Source: Adhaeribacter pallidiroseus (GTDB lineage Bacteria; Bacteroidota; Bacteroidia; Cytophagales; Hymenobacteraceae). From it: a stretch of 64,000 bases of DNA. Positions 54,264 through 63,895 of the stretch are shown piece by piece; within the stretch, counting starts at the first letter, position 1, and each line of letters opens with the position of its first letter. The notes beneath the pieces were generated by a model. The model was given only the letters and a program-made list of their open reading frames with translations, made no database searches and was not told where the DNA came from. Position numbers and translations under genes: made by a program. Location of the stretch: positions 6,192,782 to 6,256,781 of the forward strand of contig NZ_QASA01000001.1 in NCBI RefSeq assembly GCF_003340495.1, written 5' to 3'.

Positions 54264-56420
54264 TTAGTTCTTGAATTAAGGTATTTAAAATTTGCTGCGC
54301 CGCCACACTGATAACCGTACCCGGGCCAAATATACCCGCTACGCCGGCATCGGTTAAGAATTGGTAATCCTGCGCCGGGATCACCCCCCGGCAATTACCA
54401 GAATATCGCCGCGGTCTAAAGCTTTTAGCTCGGCAATTAATTGCGGAATTAGCGTTTTGTGGCCAGCAGCTAAACTGCTCACGCCCACCACGTGCACGTC
54501 GTTTTCGGCGGCCTGGCGGGCCACCTCGGCCGGGGTTTGAAAAAGCGGCGCAATATCTACATCAAAGCCTAAATCGGCGAAAGAAGTAGCAATAACTTTA
54601 GAGCCCCGGTCGTGCCCGTCCTGGCCCATTTTAGCCACTATTATCCGGGGGCGGCGGCCTTCTAAAGTAGCAAAATAATCAGCTAATTCTTTTGCTTTTT
54701 TAAAATTTTCATCATCCGAAAGTTCGGCGGAATAAATGCCCGAGATAGCTCTGATCACTGCTTTGTGTCGTCCGTAAATTTTTTCTAAAGCGCTGGATAT
54801 TTCGCCTAAAGTAGCCCGTTTACGCGCCGCCTCTACCGCTAATTCTAACAAATTTGCCCCACCCCCGGCCCCTCCCCGGTGGAGAGGGGAGTTGGCTGCC
54901 TGCGTTAGGGCGTTTAAAGCAGAGTCTACCGCAGCCGTATCCCGTTCGGCTTTGAGTTGAGTTAAGCGTTTTACTTGCGCTTCGCGTACGGCGGTATTAT
55001 CAATATCCCGCACCTCTAGAGGCTGGTCAGCTTTTTCCGGGCGGTATTTGTTTACGCCCACAATCACGTCTTTGCCGGAGTCGATGCGAGCCTGGCGGCG
55101 GGCCGCGGCTTCTTCAATCCGCATTTTAGGTAAACCAGTAGCAATGGCTTTCGCCATGCCGCCCAGCTCTTCTACTTCGGTTATCAGTTCCCAGGCTTTG
55201 TTTACGAGTTGGTGGGTGAGCATTTCTACGTAATAAGAGCCGCCCCAAGGGTCTACTACTTTGGTAATATTGGTTTCGTGTTGCAAATACAACTGCGTAT
55301 TGCGGGCAATCCGGGCCGAAAAATCGGTGGGTAGCGCGATGGCTTCGTCGAGAGCGTTGGTGTGCAAGCTTTGCGTGCCGCCGAGCACCGCCGCTAAAGC
55401 TTCTACGGTGGTGCGGGCTACATTATTAAACGGATCTTGCTCGGTTAAACTCCAGCCCGAGGTTTGGCAATGCGTGCGCAACATCAGTGATTTTTCATTT
55501 TTGGGATGAAATGGCTGCATCAGTTTGGCCCATAATAAACGGCCCGCCCGCAGCTTGGCAATTTCAGTAAAATGATTCATGCCGATGGCCCAAAAAAACG
55601 ATACACGCGGCGCAAACTGATCAATATTTAAACCGGCGTTTAAACCCGTACGCACGTATTCCAAACCATCGGCGAGGGTGTAAGCCAGTTCCTGAGCCGC
55701 GGTGGCCCCAGCTTCGTGCATGTGGTACCCGCTAATGCTGATAGAGTTGAACTTAGGCATGTGTTGCGCGGTGTAGGCAAAAATATCGGCAATCAGGCGC
55801 ATACTGGGTTCGGGCGGATAAATATAGGTGTTGCGCACCATAAATTCTTTCAGAATATCATTCTGGATAGTCCCACTTAACTGCTCTGGTTTTACGCCTT
55901 GTTCTTCGGCGGCCACGATGTAAAAAGCCATAATGGGCAAAACGGCCCCGTTCATGGTCATCGAAACGCTCATCTGGTCCAGCGGAATCTGGTCGAAAAG
56001 CATTTTCATATCCAACACCGAATCAATCGCTACCCCGGCTTTACCTACATCACCCTCTACCCGGGGATGGTCGGAGTCATAGCCTCGGTGGGTAGCTAAA
56101 TCGAACGCTACCGATAAACCTTTTTGGCCGCCGGCCAGGTTGCGGCGGTAAAAGGCGTTGCTTTCTTCGGCGGTAGAAAAACCCGCGTATTGCCGGATAG
56201 TCCAGGGGTTGCGTACGTACATGGTCGCGTACGGACCGCGTAAGTAGGGCGGGAGGCCGGCCGTAAAATTTAGGTGTTCCAGGGCCGGCATATCGCTAGC
56301 GGTATAAAAATGCCGCAAAGGTATCTGCTCGGCCGTTTTCCAGGTGGTGTCCGGCAACTGACCAGAAGCGGCTGGAATAGCGGTAGTAGCTAAAGAAATT
56401 TTTAAAAAATCAGGCTTCAC
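54256..56420 (-). pseudogene. mutB: Methylmalonyl-CoA mutase large subunit, frameshifted near the C-terminus
   Basis: The open frame (54381-56420, GTG start, 679 residues) covers the TIM-barrel catalytic part ([37 protein letters not shown]) and most of the B12 domain with its DxHxxG motif ([18 protein letters not shown]). It then stops early at GDILVIAGG. Restoring one C to the six-C run at 54384-54389 continues the frame as [20 protein letters not shown] to a stop at 54256-54258, completing the expected C-terminus. A 35-bp G-rich palindrome is inserted in frame at 54857-54891 (peptide [13 protein letters not shown], about residues 510-522). It isomerises methylmalonyl-CoA and succinyl-CoA with MutA. 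Confidence 0.92.
54857..54891 (-). repeat. G-rich palindromic element inside mutB (in frame)
   Basis: Read on the minus strand: CTCCCCTCTCC, ACC, then GGGGAGGGG and CCGGGGGTGGGG. This nearly matches the intergenic copy at 5947-5982 (one indel and few substitutions). It encodes [11 protein letters not shown] in the linker between the catalytic barrel and B12 domain. Confidence 0.88.
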
Positions 56421-56837
56421 GTTCAGTTATTAGGAATGTAAGGTAAGAATTTTACCGCTTTTATCCGTAATGGTTAAAAGTCAGTTAAGTAAATTTCGGT
56501 AAACAAACGACAATTAAGTAAAAGTGTTTGCCAATACGTATGCTGGCCGTACCAGTATGGCTTTAACGTTAGTTTATTTGCTGTAACGTATCACATTAAC
56601 AGGATTTTATTGGTAGGAGGTACCCAACATGCTGCATAAGTATACCTGCCGGTTGCGGCGCTGCTGTGTTATATAAATTTATAATAGAAATTCTTTGTAA
56701 AAGTGTTTCATCTGTGAACAGCCTGTTTTAAAACCGGACACTTCTTTACTTCTAATGCAAGTTTAAATTATTGATAGCTAGTGCTTTAATGATGTTAGCG
56801 CCAGCCTTGGATCAGGTTAAGGGAGATTTATTTAAAA
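56421..56837. other. Gap upstream of mutB
   Basis: AT-rich 417-bp region. A hairpin TATGCTGG/CCAGTATG lies near 56538-56562. No promoter box was recognised with confidence. Confidence 0.5.
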
Positions 56838-57050
56838 ATGAAGATCATGAAATTTATGGTGTCGTTAATTGCCGGATATATTTACTTTTCGGTAGCGTTG
56901 GCAGATTCTTTTAAAAATTTTTCTTACCCGGAGCCTCTCGTGCCGCAAACTATGATAGTTGAGCCCGCTGTACCGGAAAAACCCATCGTGGCTAAAGCGG
57001 CCATGACTAAAATTGCCTCTTTTGTCGAAAAATCGGGTTATCCTTTATAA
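56838..57050 (+). CDS. Small secreted protein, unknown
   Basis: A 70-residue reading frame with a plausible signal peptide (MKIMKFMVSLIAGYIYFSVALADS) and a short Pro/Glu/Lys-rich rest. It lies in the gap between the two mutase genes, on the opposite strand. The signal and an AGGTTAAGGGAG-like sequence upstream speak for a gene, but there is no recognised family, so it may be spurious. Confidence 0.45.
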   Translation: MKIMKFMVSLIAGYIYFSVALADSFKNFSYPEPLVPQTMIVEPAVPEKPIVAKAAMTKIASFVEKSGYPL

Positions 57051-57076
57051 TCGAAAAAATTAACGTTCCGAACAGG

Positions 57077-58912
57077 TTACTCTTTTTGTAGTTTCTCCTG
57101 GATGCGGCTAACGATGGCCGCCGTGTCGCAACCCTGAAAAATAAACTCGTCGAAACCTTGTTCTTTAAGTTCGGCTTTCATGTGTTGCGGGTTGGCGGCC
57201 AGTATAACTGCCGGCTGATCTTTATGGCTTTTTAAGATGGGGCCCAGTTGTTGCGCAAACGATTGGTATTCTTCGGTAGAAGAAGATAAAACAATTACCT
57301 GACCCGAAATTGTTTGTAAAGCTTCGATGGCTTGCGCCACGGAATGAAACTGCTGTACCTCCGTTTGGAAACCGGCGCACCCAAAAAACTCTTTCGCGAA
57401 AGAAGCATGGATATGCCGCTGAATGGTTTCGCCAATAGAAACTACTACCGCCTTGGGTCTTTGCCGCCGTTTCCGGAAGTGTAGTTCCACGGCAAAACGC
57501 ATTACCTCTAAAGAATAAGCGCCCCGGTTGGTGTCAAAATTTTTGCTTTGAATCAGTTCTTCGGGATTGTAATCAAACTGTTCCTGGGAGTTGATAAACT
57601 TATTGGTGCCTACCAAAACCGTTTCGCCGGCAGCAATTTTTTTAAATTTTTGCTGAGCTACGGCGTTTAAAGCATCTTGTACCGTGTGGTGTTGCCAAGC
57701 CGCCACAAAGCCGCCCTGGCTTTCTGTACTCTGAAATAATTGCCAGGCCTCCTGAGCCAGCTGTTGCGTTAAGGCTTCGAGGTAATAAGAGCCGCCCGCC
57801 GGATCAATGCTTTGGTGCAAATACGCTTCTTCTTTTAAAATAAGCGAAATGTTGCGCGCTAAACGCTCCGAAGAATTATTTTCCGGCCGAATAGTACTGT
57901 CGAAGGAGGCGATGCATAGACTATGACAGCCGCCTATTACCGCCGCCATGGTTTCGGTGGTGGTGCGCAGTAAATTAGTATACGGATCGAAAGTGGTTTG
58001 GTACCAGCGGGAAGTTTGGCTGTGCAAACGTAAATGAGCGGCTACTTCGGGTGCTAGGCCGTAGCTTGTTACAATAGTGGCCCACAACACCTGAATGGCC
58101 CGTAATTTGGCAATCTCAAAGAAATAATCGGTGCCGGTGGCTACCAGAAATTGCATTTGGCGCGCCACTGTTTCGGGCGTAAACCCCCGTTCGGTTAAAG
58201 CATCTAGGTAAGCTACCGCTACACTAATGGTAAAAGCAATTTCCTGAATAATGTTGCCTCCTTTTACCGCGAAATAAGCGCCATCGACGGATAGGCTTTG
58301 TAACTCCGGGCTATTCTGGGTAAGCTGTAGTAATTCGGCTAATTCATCGAAATAAGTTGAAGTATAATTTTCGTGTGCTATCTCGGGCTTATAATGCACA
58401 AAGCCTTTTACTTGCCCCACTGCAACACCGGATGCTTGCAATTGGTGGTAATAAGCTGCCAGAAAAGCCGCTGGTCGATCGCTTAGGGTAAAACTTACCG
58501 CCACGCGGGCATAATCTATTTTTTGGACCAAGTAAGCAAAGTCGAATAATTTGGCTTGCTGTATAACAAAATGTAATCCATCGGCTCCTTCAGCTAAAGC
58601 TTGAACGCCTTTATCAACAGCAGCAGCGGTATCCTGGCCAACCGCAATAGTTTGAATAAGCTCCCAATGGTTAGATTTTGTTTTGTTCCCCCGTACGAAA
58701 GGAAACTGACCCGGAGTAGCGAACGTCCAGGGCTGATTAGCTGCATCTTCAGGATGGTAACAAGGCTTAACCGTAATGCCTGCCGGCGAATGCCAAAGTA
58801 ATTGGTCCGGGTTTTCGCCATTTAAATCCTGGCGTACTTTTGCGATCCAATCGGCGGCAGTACTTGCTTTAAATTCCGGGAACAAAGCAGCTGGCTCGGG
58901 TAATTCAGGCAT
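57077..58912 (-). CDS. mutA: Methylmalonyl-CoA mutase small subunit
   Basis: A 611-residue protein from the ATG at 58912 (MPELPEPAALFPEF); a TTG at 58921 is possible. It has the MutA layout: N-terminal arm, TIM-barrel-like region (QTSRWYQTTFDPYTNLLRTTTETMAA, SIDPAGGSYYLEALTQQLAQEAW) and a degenerate C-terminal B12-like domain without the DxHxxG motif, as is normal for the non-catalytic subunit. It pairs with MutB (54256-56420). The two genes are 0.6 kb apart with a small opposite-strand frame between. Confidence 0.92.
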   Translation of the reverse strand: MPELPEPAALFPEFKASTAADWIAKVRQDLNGENPDQLLWHSPAGITVKPCYHPEDAANQPWTFATPGQFPFVRGNKTKSNHWELIQTIAVGQDTAAAVDKGVQALAEGADGLHFVIQQAKLFDFAYLVQKIDYARVAVSFTLSDRPAAFLAAYYHQLQASGVAVGQVKGFVHYKPEIAHENYTSTYFDELAELLQLTQNSPELQSLSVDGAYFAVKGGNIIQEIAFTISVAVAYLDALTERGFTPETVARQMQFLVATGTDYFFEIAKLRAIQVLWATIVTSYGLAPEVAAHLRLHSQTSRWYQTTFDPYTNLLRTTTETMAAVIGGCHSLCIASFDSTIRPENNSSERLARNISLILKEEAYLHQSIDPAGGSYYLEALTQQLAQEAWQLFQSTESQGGFVAAWQHHTVQDALNAVAQQKFKKIAAGETVLVGTNKFINSQEQFDYNPEELIQSKNFDTNRGAYSLEVMRFAVELHFRKRRQRPKAVVVSIGETIQRHIHASFAKEFFGCAGFQTEVQQFHSVAQAIEALQTISGQVIVLSSSTEEYQSFAQQLGPILKSHKDQPAVILAANPQHMKAELKEQGFDEFIFQGCDTAAIVSRIQEKLQKE

Positions 58913-59120
58913 GGCGTCCAAATTTGTTGACTGAGTAAAGGTACATTCTATCTAACATAAATGGCTCGGCAAAGTTTACGCCACCGCGGATGCATTACCT
59001 GCGAAGAGGGTGCTGGAAAAATAAAATACCTTTATCTAATAAGTTGAAATTTAAAAAAGTTACTTTTTAAAGGAGCGGCCACGTCTAAATTTAAAAAATT
59101 TGTTACAGTTACTTTATAAC

Positions 59121-59492
59121 CTATAAGAGTGAATCGGGTGAGACTAATTGCCACCATCCATAAAAACTTAATAAGGCCATTTTAGAATGGTACAGTACCT
59201 GTTTCAGAACTTTGCGCCGACTGGGAGTAGGTGCTTTTGTTTCCACTAAGGCGTATTGCAGGTAATTGAGCGAAGATTCCAGGCATTCCGACTGCATGGG
59301 ATCGCTGTTGTGAGGTATTAAATCAAGTAACCAGCGCATAGAGCTCACCGCTATGTTTTTTACCTGCACCAGAATTTCTTCTACTCTTTCTTCCTCCACG
59401 CGGGATTCTTCTATCTCGCTGCTGTACTGCTCCAGAATAGCGTAATTCTGCTTTAACAGACACTGAAGAAATTCTTCCGAATTAGGTTGCAT
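59121..59492 (-). CDS. Helical protein of unknown function
   Basis: A 123-residue, Glu-rich, helical protein: EEFLQCLLKQNYAILEQYSSEIEESRVEEERVEEILVQVKN at the start, then MRWLLDLIPHN and LQYALVETKAPTPSRRKVLKQVLYHSKMALLSFYGWWQLV. No signal peptide or recognised domain. It stands alone, 209 bp upstream of mutA on the same strand. Confidence 0.55.
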   Translation of the reverse strand: MQPNSEEFLQCLLKQNYAILEQYSSEIEESRVEEERVEEILVQVKNIAVSSMRWLLDLIPHNSDPMQSECLESSLNYLQYALVETKAPTPSRRKVLKQVLYHSKMALLSFYGWWQLVSPDSLL

Positions 59493-60126
59493 AAGGCGGT
59501 TGTTGTTGCTTGTTTACATACTTTTTTGCTTTAATGGTTGGTTGGGTAAGGTGGTGTAATTTAGAGCTCGGCGTACAAAAAATAATAAAACCAGGTTAAC
59601 CGTATTTAAAAGGTCTGCCTAGGCATTACCATTAAAAAGTAGAATCAGGTAAGTATACGAGAAAAATACGGATAGTTTAAAAGGAAAAGGGTACTTTTTT
59701 TTATGCGAATCTTCCCAGAAAGTTTTTTAAGTTAGTTTTTCCGGGCGTTTTCTGGTTAATGTGCTCTGTAAAAGCTGCTTTCATTTTGGTACATATGCAT
59801 TGGGAAAATCTCTAAACGAGCAATTTTTTTAAATTTTTTAATTATTTGTATTGCTACCCGAATATTTTATGGCCGCTGCTCGCCATGAATTAGCATAAGC
59901 AACTTTTTCTGGTTTCTATCTCTTCATTTTGGGGTTAAGCAAGAATAGTGGCTAAAATCTTATTCGGTACCCCAAAAATTACGTACTGGTTTGTTACCTG
60001 TAAACCAAGCGACTCCCGAAATAAATTTTAAGAGAGCGGCTTGGGTCTGCTCTTTGGCCTTTTATGTCTTATAAAGGCACATTTCCCAGAGAAAATAAAC
60101 TACTATAACTAAACGCATAATCATTA
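59493..60126. other. Long AT-rich intergenic region
   Basis: 634 bp between divergent genes. It has TTTAAATTTTTTAATTA-type runs near 59825 and an imperfect inverted repeat ACCAAGCGACTC/GAGCGGCTTGGGT (about 60002-60047). No gene, RNA or promoter box could be supported. Confidence 0.5.
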
Positions 60127-60864
60127 ATGGCTAATTTACACATCGGCACTTCGGGCTGGTCTTATCGCTGGAAAGGATTGTTTTATCCCGAAGACCTGAA
60201 ATCGGCAGATTATTTAAATTACTTCGCCCAGCACTTTAACTGCACCGAAATAAACAGCAGCTTTTACCATTTTACCATGGAAAAAACCATCCAGAAATGG
60301 TTGGAGCAAACGCCCCCGAAATTTAAATTCAGCGCGAAACTAAACCAGGAAATAACTCACAAACGCAAATTCGACGACAGCGAAGAACTATTACTTAAGT
60401 TTATGAGCCGCTACGTACTCATGGGCGAACGCTTAGGTGTTATTCTCATCCAGATTGCTGCCAGTTTCCGGTTCGATCGACCTACTGCCGAAAGCTTTTA
60501 TCGCTTGCTCCGGCAGCACTATCCGCAGGTAAAATTTGCGCTGGAAGCCCGCCACGTTTCCTGGTTCACCGACGAGTCGTTAGATTTGCTGCGCGATTAC
60601 GAAATAACATTTGTGATTGCCAGCGCCGGCAAGCGTTTCCCGAGTTTAGAAACTACTACCACCGAAACTGTTTACCTGCGTTTACACGGCGACGAACGCC
60701 TGTATTCGTCGTTATACTCCGACGAAAAACTGGAACGCTATGCCTACATGATTAACGATTGGCTGCTCGATGGCAAAGAAGTCTGGGTGTTTTTCAATAA
60801 CACGATTATGGGCAGCGCCATCACCAATGCCAAAAGCCTGCAAACTTTACTGGCTAATATGTAA
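60127..60864 (+). CDS. DUF72 (YecE-like) protein
   Basis: A 245-residue TIM-barrel-like protein of the DUF72 family: MANLHIGTSGWSYRWKGLFYPED, NCTEINSSFYHF, KFKFSAKLNQEITHKRKF, FALEARHVSWF, TVYLRLHGD and the closing WVFFNNTIMGSAITNA. Enzymatic role unknown. Single-gene unit directly before the insertion sequence. Confidence 0.92.
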   Translation: MANLHIGTSGWSYRWKGLFYPEDLKSADYLNYFAQHFNCTEINSSFYHFTMEKTIQKWLEQTPPKFKFSAKLNQEITHKRKFDDSEELLLKFMSRYVLMGERLGVILIQIAASFRFDRPTAESFYRLLRQHYPQVKFALEARHVSWFTDESLDLLRDYEITFVIASAGKRFPSLETTTTETVYLRLHGDERLYSSLYSDEKLERYAYMINDWLLDGKEVWVFFNNTIMGSAITNAKSLQTLLANM

Positions 60865-60888
60865 ATTTTTAAAAAAAAGTACTGGCTA

Positions 60889-61794
60889 AGAATATGTTTA
60901 AAAATTAGGGAAGGGGAATTTAACAGAATTATAAAATCAAAAAAGGCAGTAGTCGAGTAACAAAGGGTGTCTAAATCCGAGTTACGATGCCGAAGAAGAA
61001 ACTAAAGTTTACCCGTCAGCACTTCTGTGCGTTGACTACTGCCCAAAGGCAAGTTATAAAAGAAATTATTGACAATGGCCGGAAACGTAAACATAATTTG
61101 TTGGAGGTAGTGCAAGCCATTCTACGGATTACCCGTACTGGCCTGCAATGGCGGAACTTGGAAGGAGCTTATCCGCCCTGGCCAGTAGTGTATTACTACT
61201 TTCGCAAGTGGCAAGCCGATGGTACTTGGGCCCAAGTGTTAACCGCCTTGGTGAGAAAGGAGCGCCAAAGGCAAAAACGAGAGGAGCAAGCCTCGGCCGT
61301 GGCCGTGGATAGTCAGAGCGTGAAGAAAGCCAGTTTTATTTCCCTGGAAACAGGGATAGATGGCGGTAAAAACGTGAATGGGCGCAAACGGCATCTAGCC
61401 GTGGACACGTTGGGCTTACCGCTGGCCCTACATGTTTCTTCGGCCCAAGAGCACGATGGGCAAGCAGGGGTGGAACTGCTCTGGCAGCTGGAGCAAGCTT
61501 CTAATCGGCTCACCTTGATTCGAGCTGACCAAGCTTATAGCGGCTACTTTAAAGACTGTGCCCAGCTTTATGAGTGGTCAGTAGAGATCACGCAAAAGCC
61601 GGAAAGTCAAAGGGGATTTGTGCCCCAGAAAGGCAGATGGCAGGTAGAAAGAAGTTTCGCTTGGTTAAACTTCTTTCGCCGTTTGAGCAAGGATTATGAG
61701 AAAACTACCGCTTCTTCCCTCTGCTTTCTGCAGCTGGCTTTTATTGATATGCTTTTGGCAAGAGTACCTAACTAAATTTTTAAACATACTCTTA
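60889..61794 (+). mobile_element. IS5-family insertion sequence (about 906 bp)
   Basis: The ends are inverted repeats AGAATATGTTTAAAAATT (60889-60906) and, on the other strand, AGAGTATGTTTAAAAATT (61777-61794). A TA dinucleotide flanks each end and is a probable target duplication. It carries one intact transposase gene and no cargo, inserted between the DUF72 gene and the 5'-nucleotidase genes. Confidence 0.85.
60987..61775 (+). CDS. IS5-family transposase
   Basis: A 262-residue DDE transposase in one uninterrupted frame. The N-terminal DUF4096-type region (RKHNLLEVVQAILRITRTGLQWRNL, YPPWPVVYYYFRKW) is followed by the catalytic acids in VAVDSQSVKKAS, LIRADQAYSGYF and WQVERSFAWLNFFRRL. It appears functional by eye. 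IS427/IS1031-like group is the best guess. Confidence 0.92.
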   Translation: MPKKKLKFTRQHFCALTTAQRQVIKEIIDNGRKRKHNLLEVVQAILRITRTGLQWRNLEGAYPPWPVVYYYFRKWQADGTWAQVLTALVRKERQRQKREEQASAVAVDSQSVKKASFISLETGIDGGKNVNGRKRHLAVDTLGLPLALHVSSAQEHDGQAGVELLWQLEQASNRLTLIRADQAYSGYFKDCAQLYEWSVEITQKPESQRGFVPQKGRWQVERSFAWLNFFRRLSKDYEKTTASSLCFLQLAFIDMLLARVPN

Positions 61795-61955
61795 TTCAAT
61801 TTTCAGTCTATCAACGTTTTAAAGACTTTGGTCCTGACCCTTTTCCATAATTTAATCCGGAGCACGAACCTGCTGGTCCGAGTTTTAACCCAGCTTAGCT
61901 TGTTTTCGGAAAAGCAAAACTGTATCTTACCTGCCTTACTTTTAATTTTTTACCA

Positions 61956-62714
61956 ATGCGTTCTTTTCGCTGGCGGCCTTATTTTCAAAGCCTTTCGCTT
62001 GTTTTTTTACTTTTAGCGTGCCAACGTACGTGGCAACCAGCTGCCCAGTTACGGCCGGAAGCCCGATTACCGGTTAACACCGCCGTGGCCGCTGATGTAA
62101 CCGCCGAAGCCGCCATTGCACCGTACCGGCAAAAAGTAGAACAGCGCATGAGCGAAGTAATTGGTCAAGCTCCCGCCGAATTAAAAGCCGATGTTATTGA
62201 ATCGCCATTAGGTAATTTTGTGGCTGATCTGCAACGCAACCAGGCCGCGGCTTTACTCGGCCGGCCCATTGATATGGGACTGATGACGCGGGGAGGTTTG
62301 CGGTATATTATTCCGCAGGGCAACATTACGGTAGGCGATGTTTTTGAACTCATGCCTTTCGAAAACGAATTGCTGGTACTTACTTTATCCGGCGCTACCG
62401 TCGAAAAATTGTTTCAGTTTGGGGCTAGCAAAAAAATATTAGCGCTTTCCAACGCTTCCTTTACGATTCAAAACGATCAGGCTACCAACATTTTAATTGG
62501 GGGTAAACCTTATGATAAACAACAAACTTATACCTTAGCTATCTCGGATTACTTAGCCAACGGCGGCGATAACCTGAGTTTTTTAAAAGAAGCGATAAAA
62601 ACCGAAACAGTTGGTATTCTGCTGCGCGATGCCATTATTAAACACATTCAGCAACTAACCGCGCAAGGCAAACCCGTTGAAGCCCGCGTGGAAGGCCGGG
62701 TGAAAATTTTATAG
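61956..62714 (+). CDS. 5'-nucleotidase C-terminal-domain lipoprotein
   Basis: A 252-residue lipoprotein (lipobox LLAC, Cys22) that contains only the C-terminal substrate-binding domain of UshA-type 5'-nucleotidases: ESPLGNFVADLQRNQAA, GLMTRGGLRYIIPQGNITVGDVFELMPFENELL, SGATVEKLF and ISDYLANGGDNLSFL. The catalytic metallophosphatase half is encoded by the next gene (62963). The two probably assemble in the periplasm or at the outer membrane to make one nucleotidase. Confidence 0.88.
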   Translation: MRSFRWRPYFQSLSLVFLLLACQRTWQPAAQLRPEARLPVNTAVAADVTAEAAIAPYRQKVEQRMSEVIGQAPAELKADVIESPLGNFVADLQRNQAAALLGRPIDMGLMTRGGLRYIIPQGNITVGDVFELMPFENELLVLTLSGATVEKLFQFGASKKILALSNASFTIQNDQATNILIGGKPYDKQQTYTLAISDYLANGGDNLSFLKEAIKTETVGILLRDAIIKHIQQLTAQGKPVEARVEGRVKIL

Positions 62715-62765
62715 TTGCAGGTTACAGGTTGGAAGGTTTTAAAGTTGGAAGGTTGGAAAGTTGAT
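62712..62765 (+). repeat. Degenerate GTTGCAGGTTACAGG-type array 5
   Basis: Units of 7-8 bases start at the stop codon of the 5'-nucleotidase C-terminal-domain gene (TAGTTGCAGG), as arrays 1 and 4 do at their genes. Confidence 0.75.
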
Positions 62766-62962
62766 TTTTTAAATACACTACGGGCGTCCGTCTTAGCAGA
62801 TTGAAACGGATCATGAAGGATAAAAATATAATCTCCGGACTAACGAAATAGATTACCTGTAAAAGTAAGTTGTTGAAATAATAAGATTTAACTAGGTTTA
62901 ATTAAAATGTTTTGAATCGAACAATAGATAACGAATAACTATTTTATAACAACCTCGCGAGA

Positions 62963-63895
62963 ATGAACAGACGGGAATTTTTAAAAAAAACGGCGGTAAG
63001 TGCAGCGGCAACCAGTTTATTAGCGTGGCCCAATGAGGTTTGGGCCGGTGGTACCGTTAATCTAACAATTCTGCACACCAACGATATGCACTCGCGCATC
63101 GATCCGTTTCCGAACGATGGACGAACCAACGGCGGTTTAGGCGGCATGGCGCGGCGGGCAACTTTAATTAACCAGATCCGGCAGCAAGAGAAAAACGTGC
63201 TGTTGCTGGATTCGGGCGATATTTTTCAGGGAACGCCGTATTTTAACTTTTTTGGGGGCGAGCTGGAGTACAAACTTATGACCCAGATGCGCTACGATGC
63301 CACTACTTTTGGCAACCATGATTTTGATAACGGCCTAGCAGGTTTGCAGCGCCAGTTACCAAACGCCGGGTTCTCTTTTTTGTCGGCTAATTACGATTTC
63401 AGCAACACTATTTTAAAAAATCAATTTCAACCTTACCAAGTTTTTGAAAAAGAAGGAATTAAAATCGGGGTTTTTGGCTTAGGCATTGAACTGGCGGGAT
63501 TAGTTGATAAAAAAAATTATGGGGCTACTGTTTACCTCGACCCCGGGCAGCGGGCCGCTGATATGGTGAAACAGCTCCGCGAAAAAGAAAATTGTAATTT
63601 AGTTATTTGCTTATCGCACTTGGGTTATAAGTACGAAAACGCCAAAATTGACGATCGCAAATTAGCGCAGCAAGTACCGGGTATTGATTTAATTTTGGGT
63701 GGGCACACCCATACCTTTATGGAGGCCCCCGAAAAAATAAACCGTACCAACGGGCACGAAACGCTGATCAATCAAGTAGGTTGGGCCGGCATAAACCTGG
63801 GGCGAATGGATTTTACTTTTAGTAAAAAAAGCAAACAAAAAATTAATGTGGCGGCGGCGGTATTACCCATCGGTAAGACTGTAATAAGTTCATAA
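62963..63895 (+). CDS. TAT-exported metallophosphatase, 5'-nucleotidase N-terminal half
   Basis: A 310-residue protein with a twin-arginine signal (NRREFLKKTAVSAAATSLLAWP) and the calcineurin-like metallophosphatase motifs LTILHTNDMHSR, LLDSGDIFQGT, TFGNHDFDN, CLSHLGY and LGGHTHTFME. It is the catalytic half of a 5'-nucleotidase such as UshA, lacking the C-terminal domain that sits on the preceding gene. Together they would release phosphate from nucleotides in the periplasm. The gene is followed by a gap to the window edge. Confidence 0.9.
   Translation: MNRREFLKKTAVSAAATSLLAWPNEVWAGGTVNLTILHTNDMHSRIDPFPNDGRTNGGLGGMARRATLINQIRQQEKNVLLLDSGDIFQGTPYFNFFGGELEYKLMTQMRYDATTFGNHDFDNGLAGLQRQLPNAGFSFLSANYDFSNTILKNQFQPYQVFEKEGIKIGVFGLGIELAGLVDKKNYGATVYLDPGQRAADMVKQLREKENCNLVICLSHLGYKYENAKIDDRKLAQQVPGIDLILGGHTHTFMEAPEKINRTNGHETLINQVGWAGINLGRMDFTFSKKSKQKINVAAAVLPIGKTVISS

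Noticed and set aside
61696..62016. Plus-strand 106-codon frame across the end of the IS element
   Set aside because: It is in another frame of the transposase end and the following gap; the transposase and nucleotidase genes explain the region.
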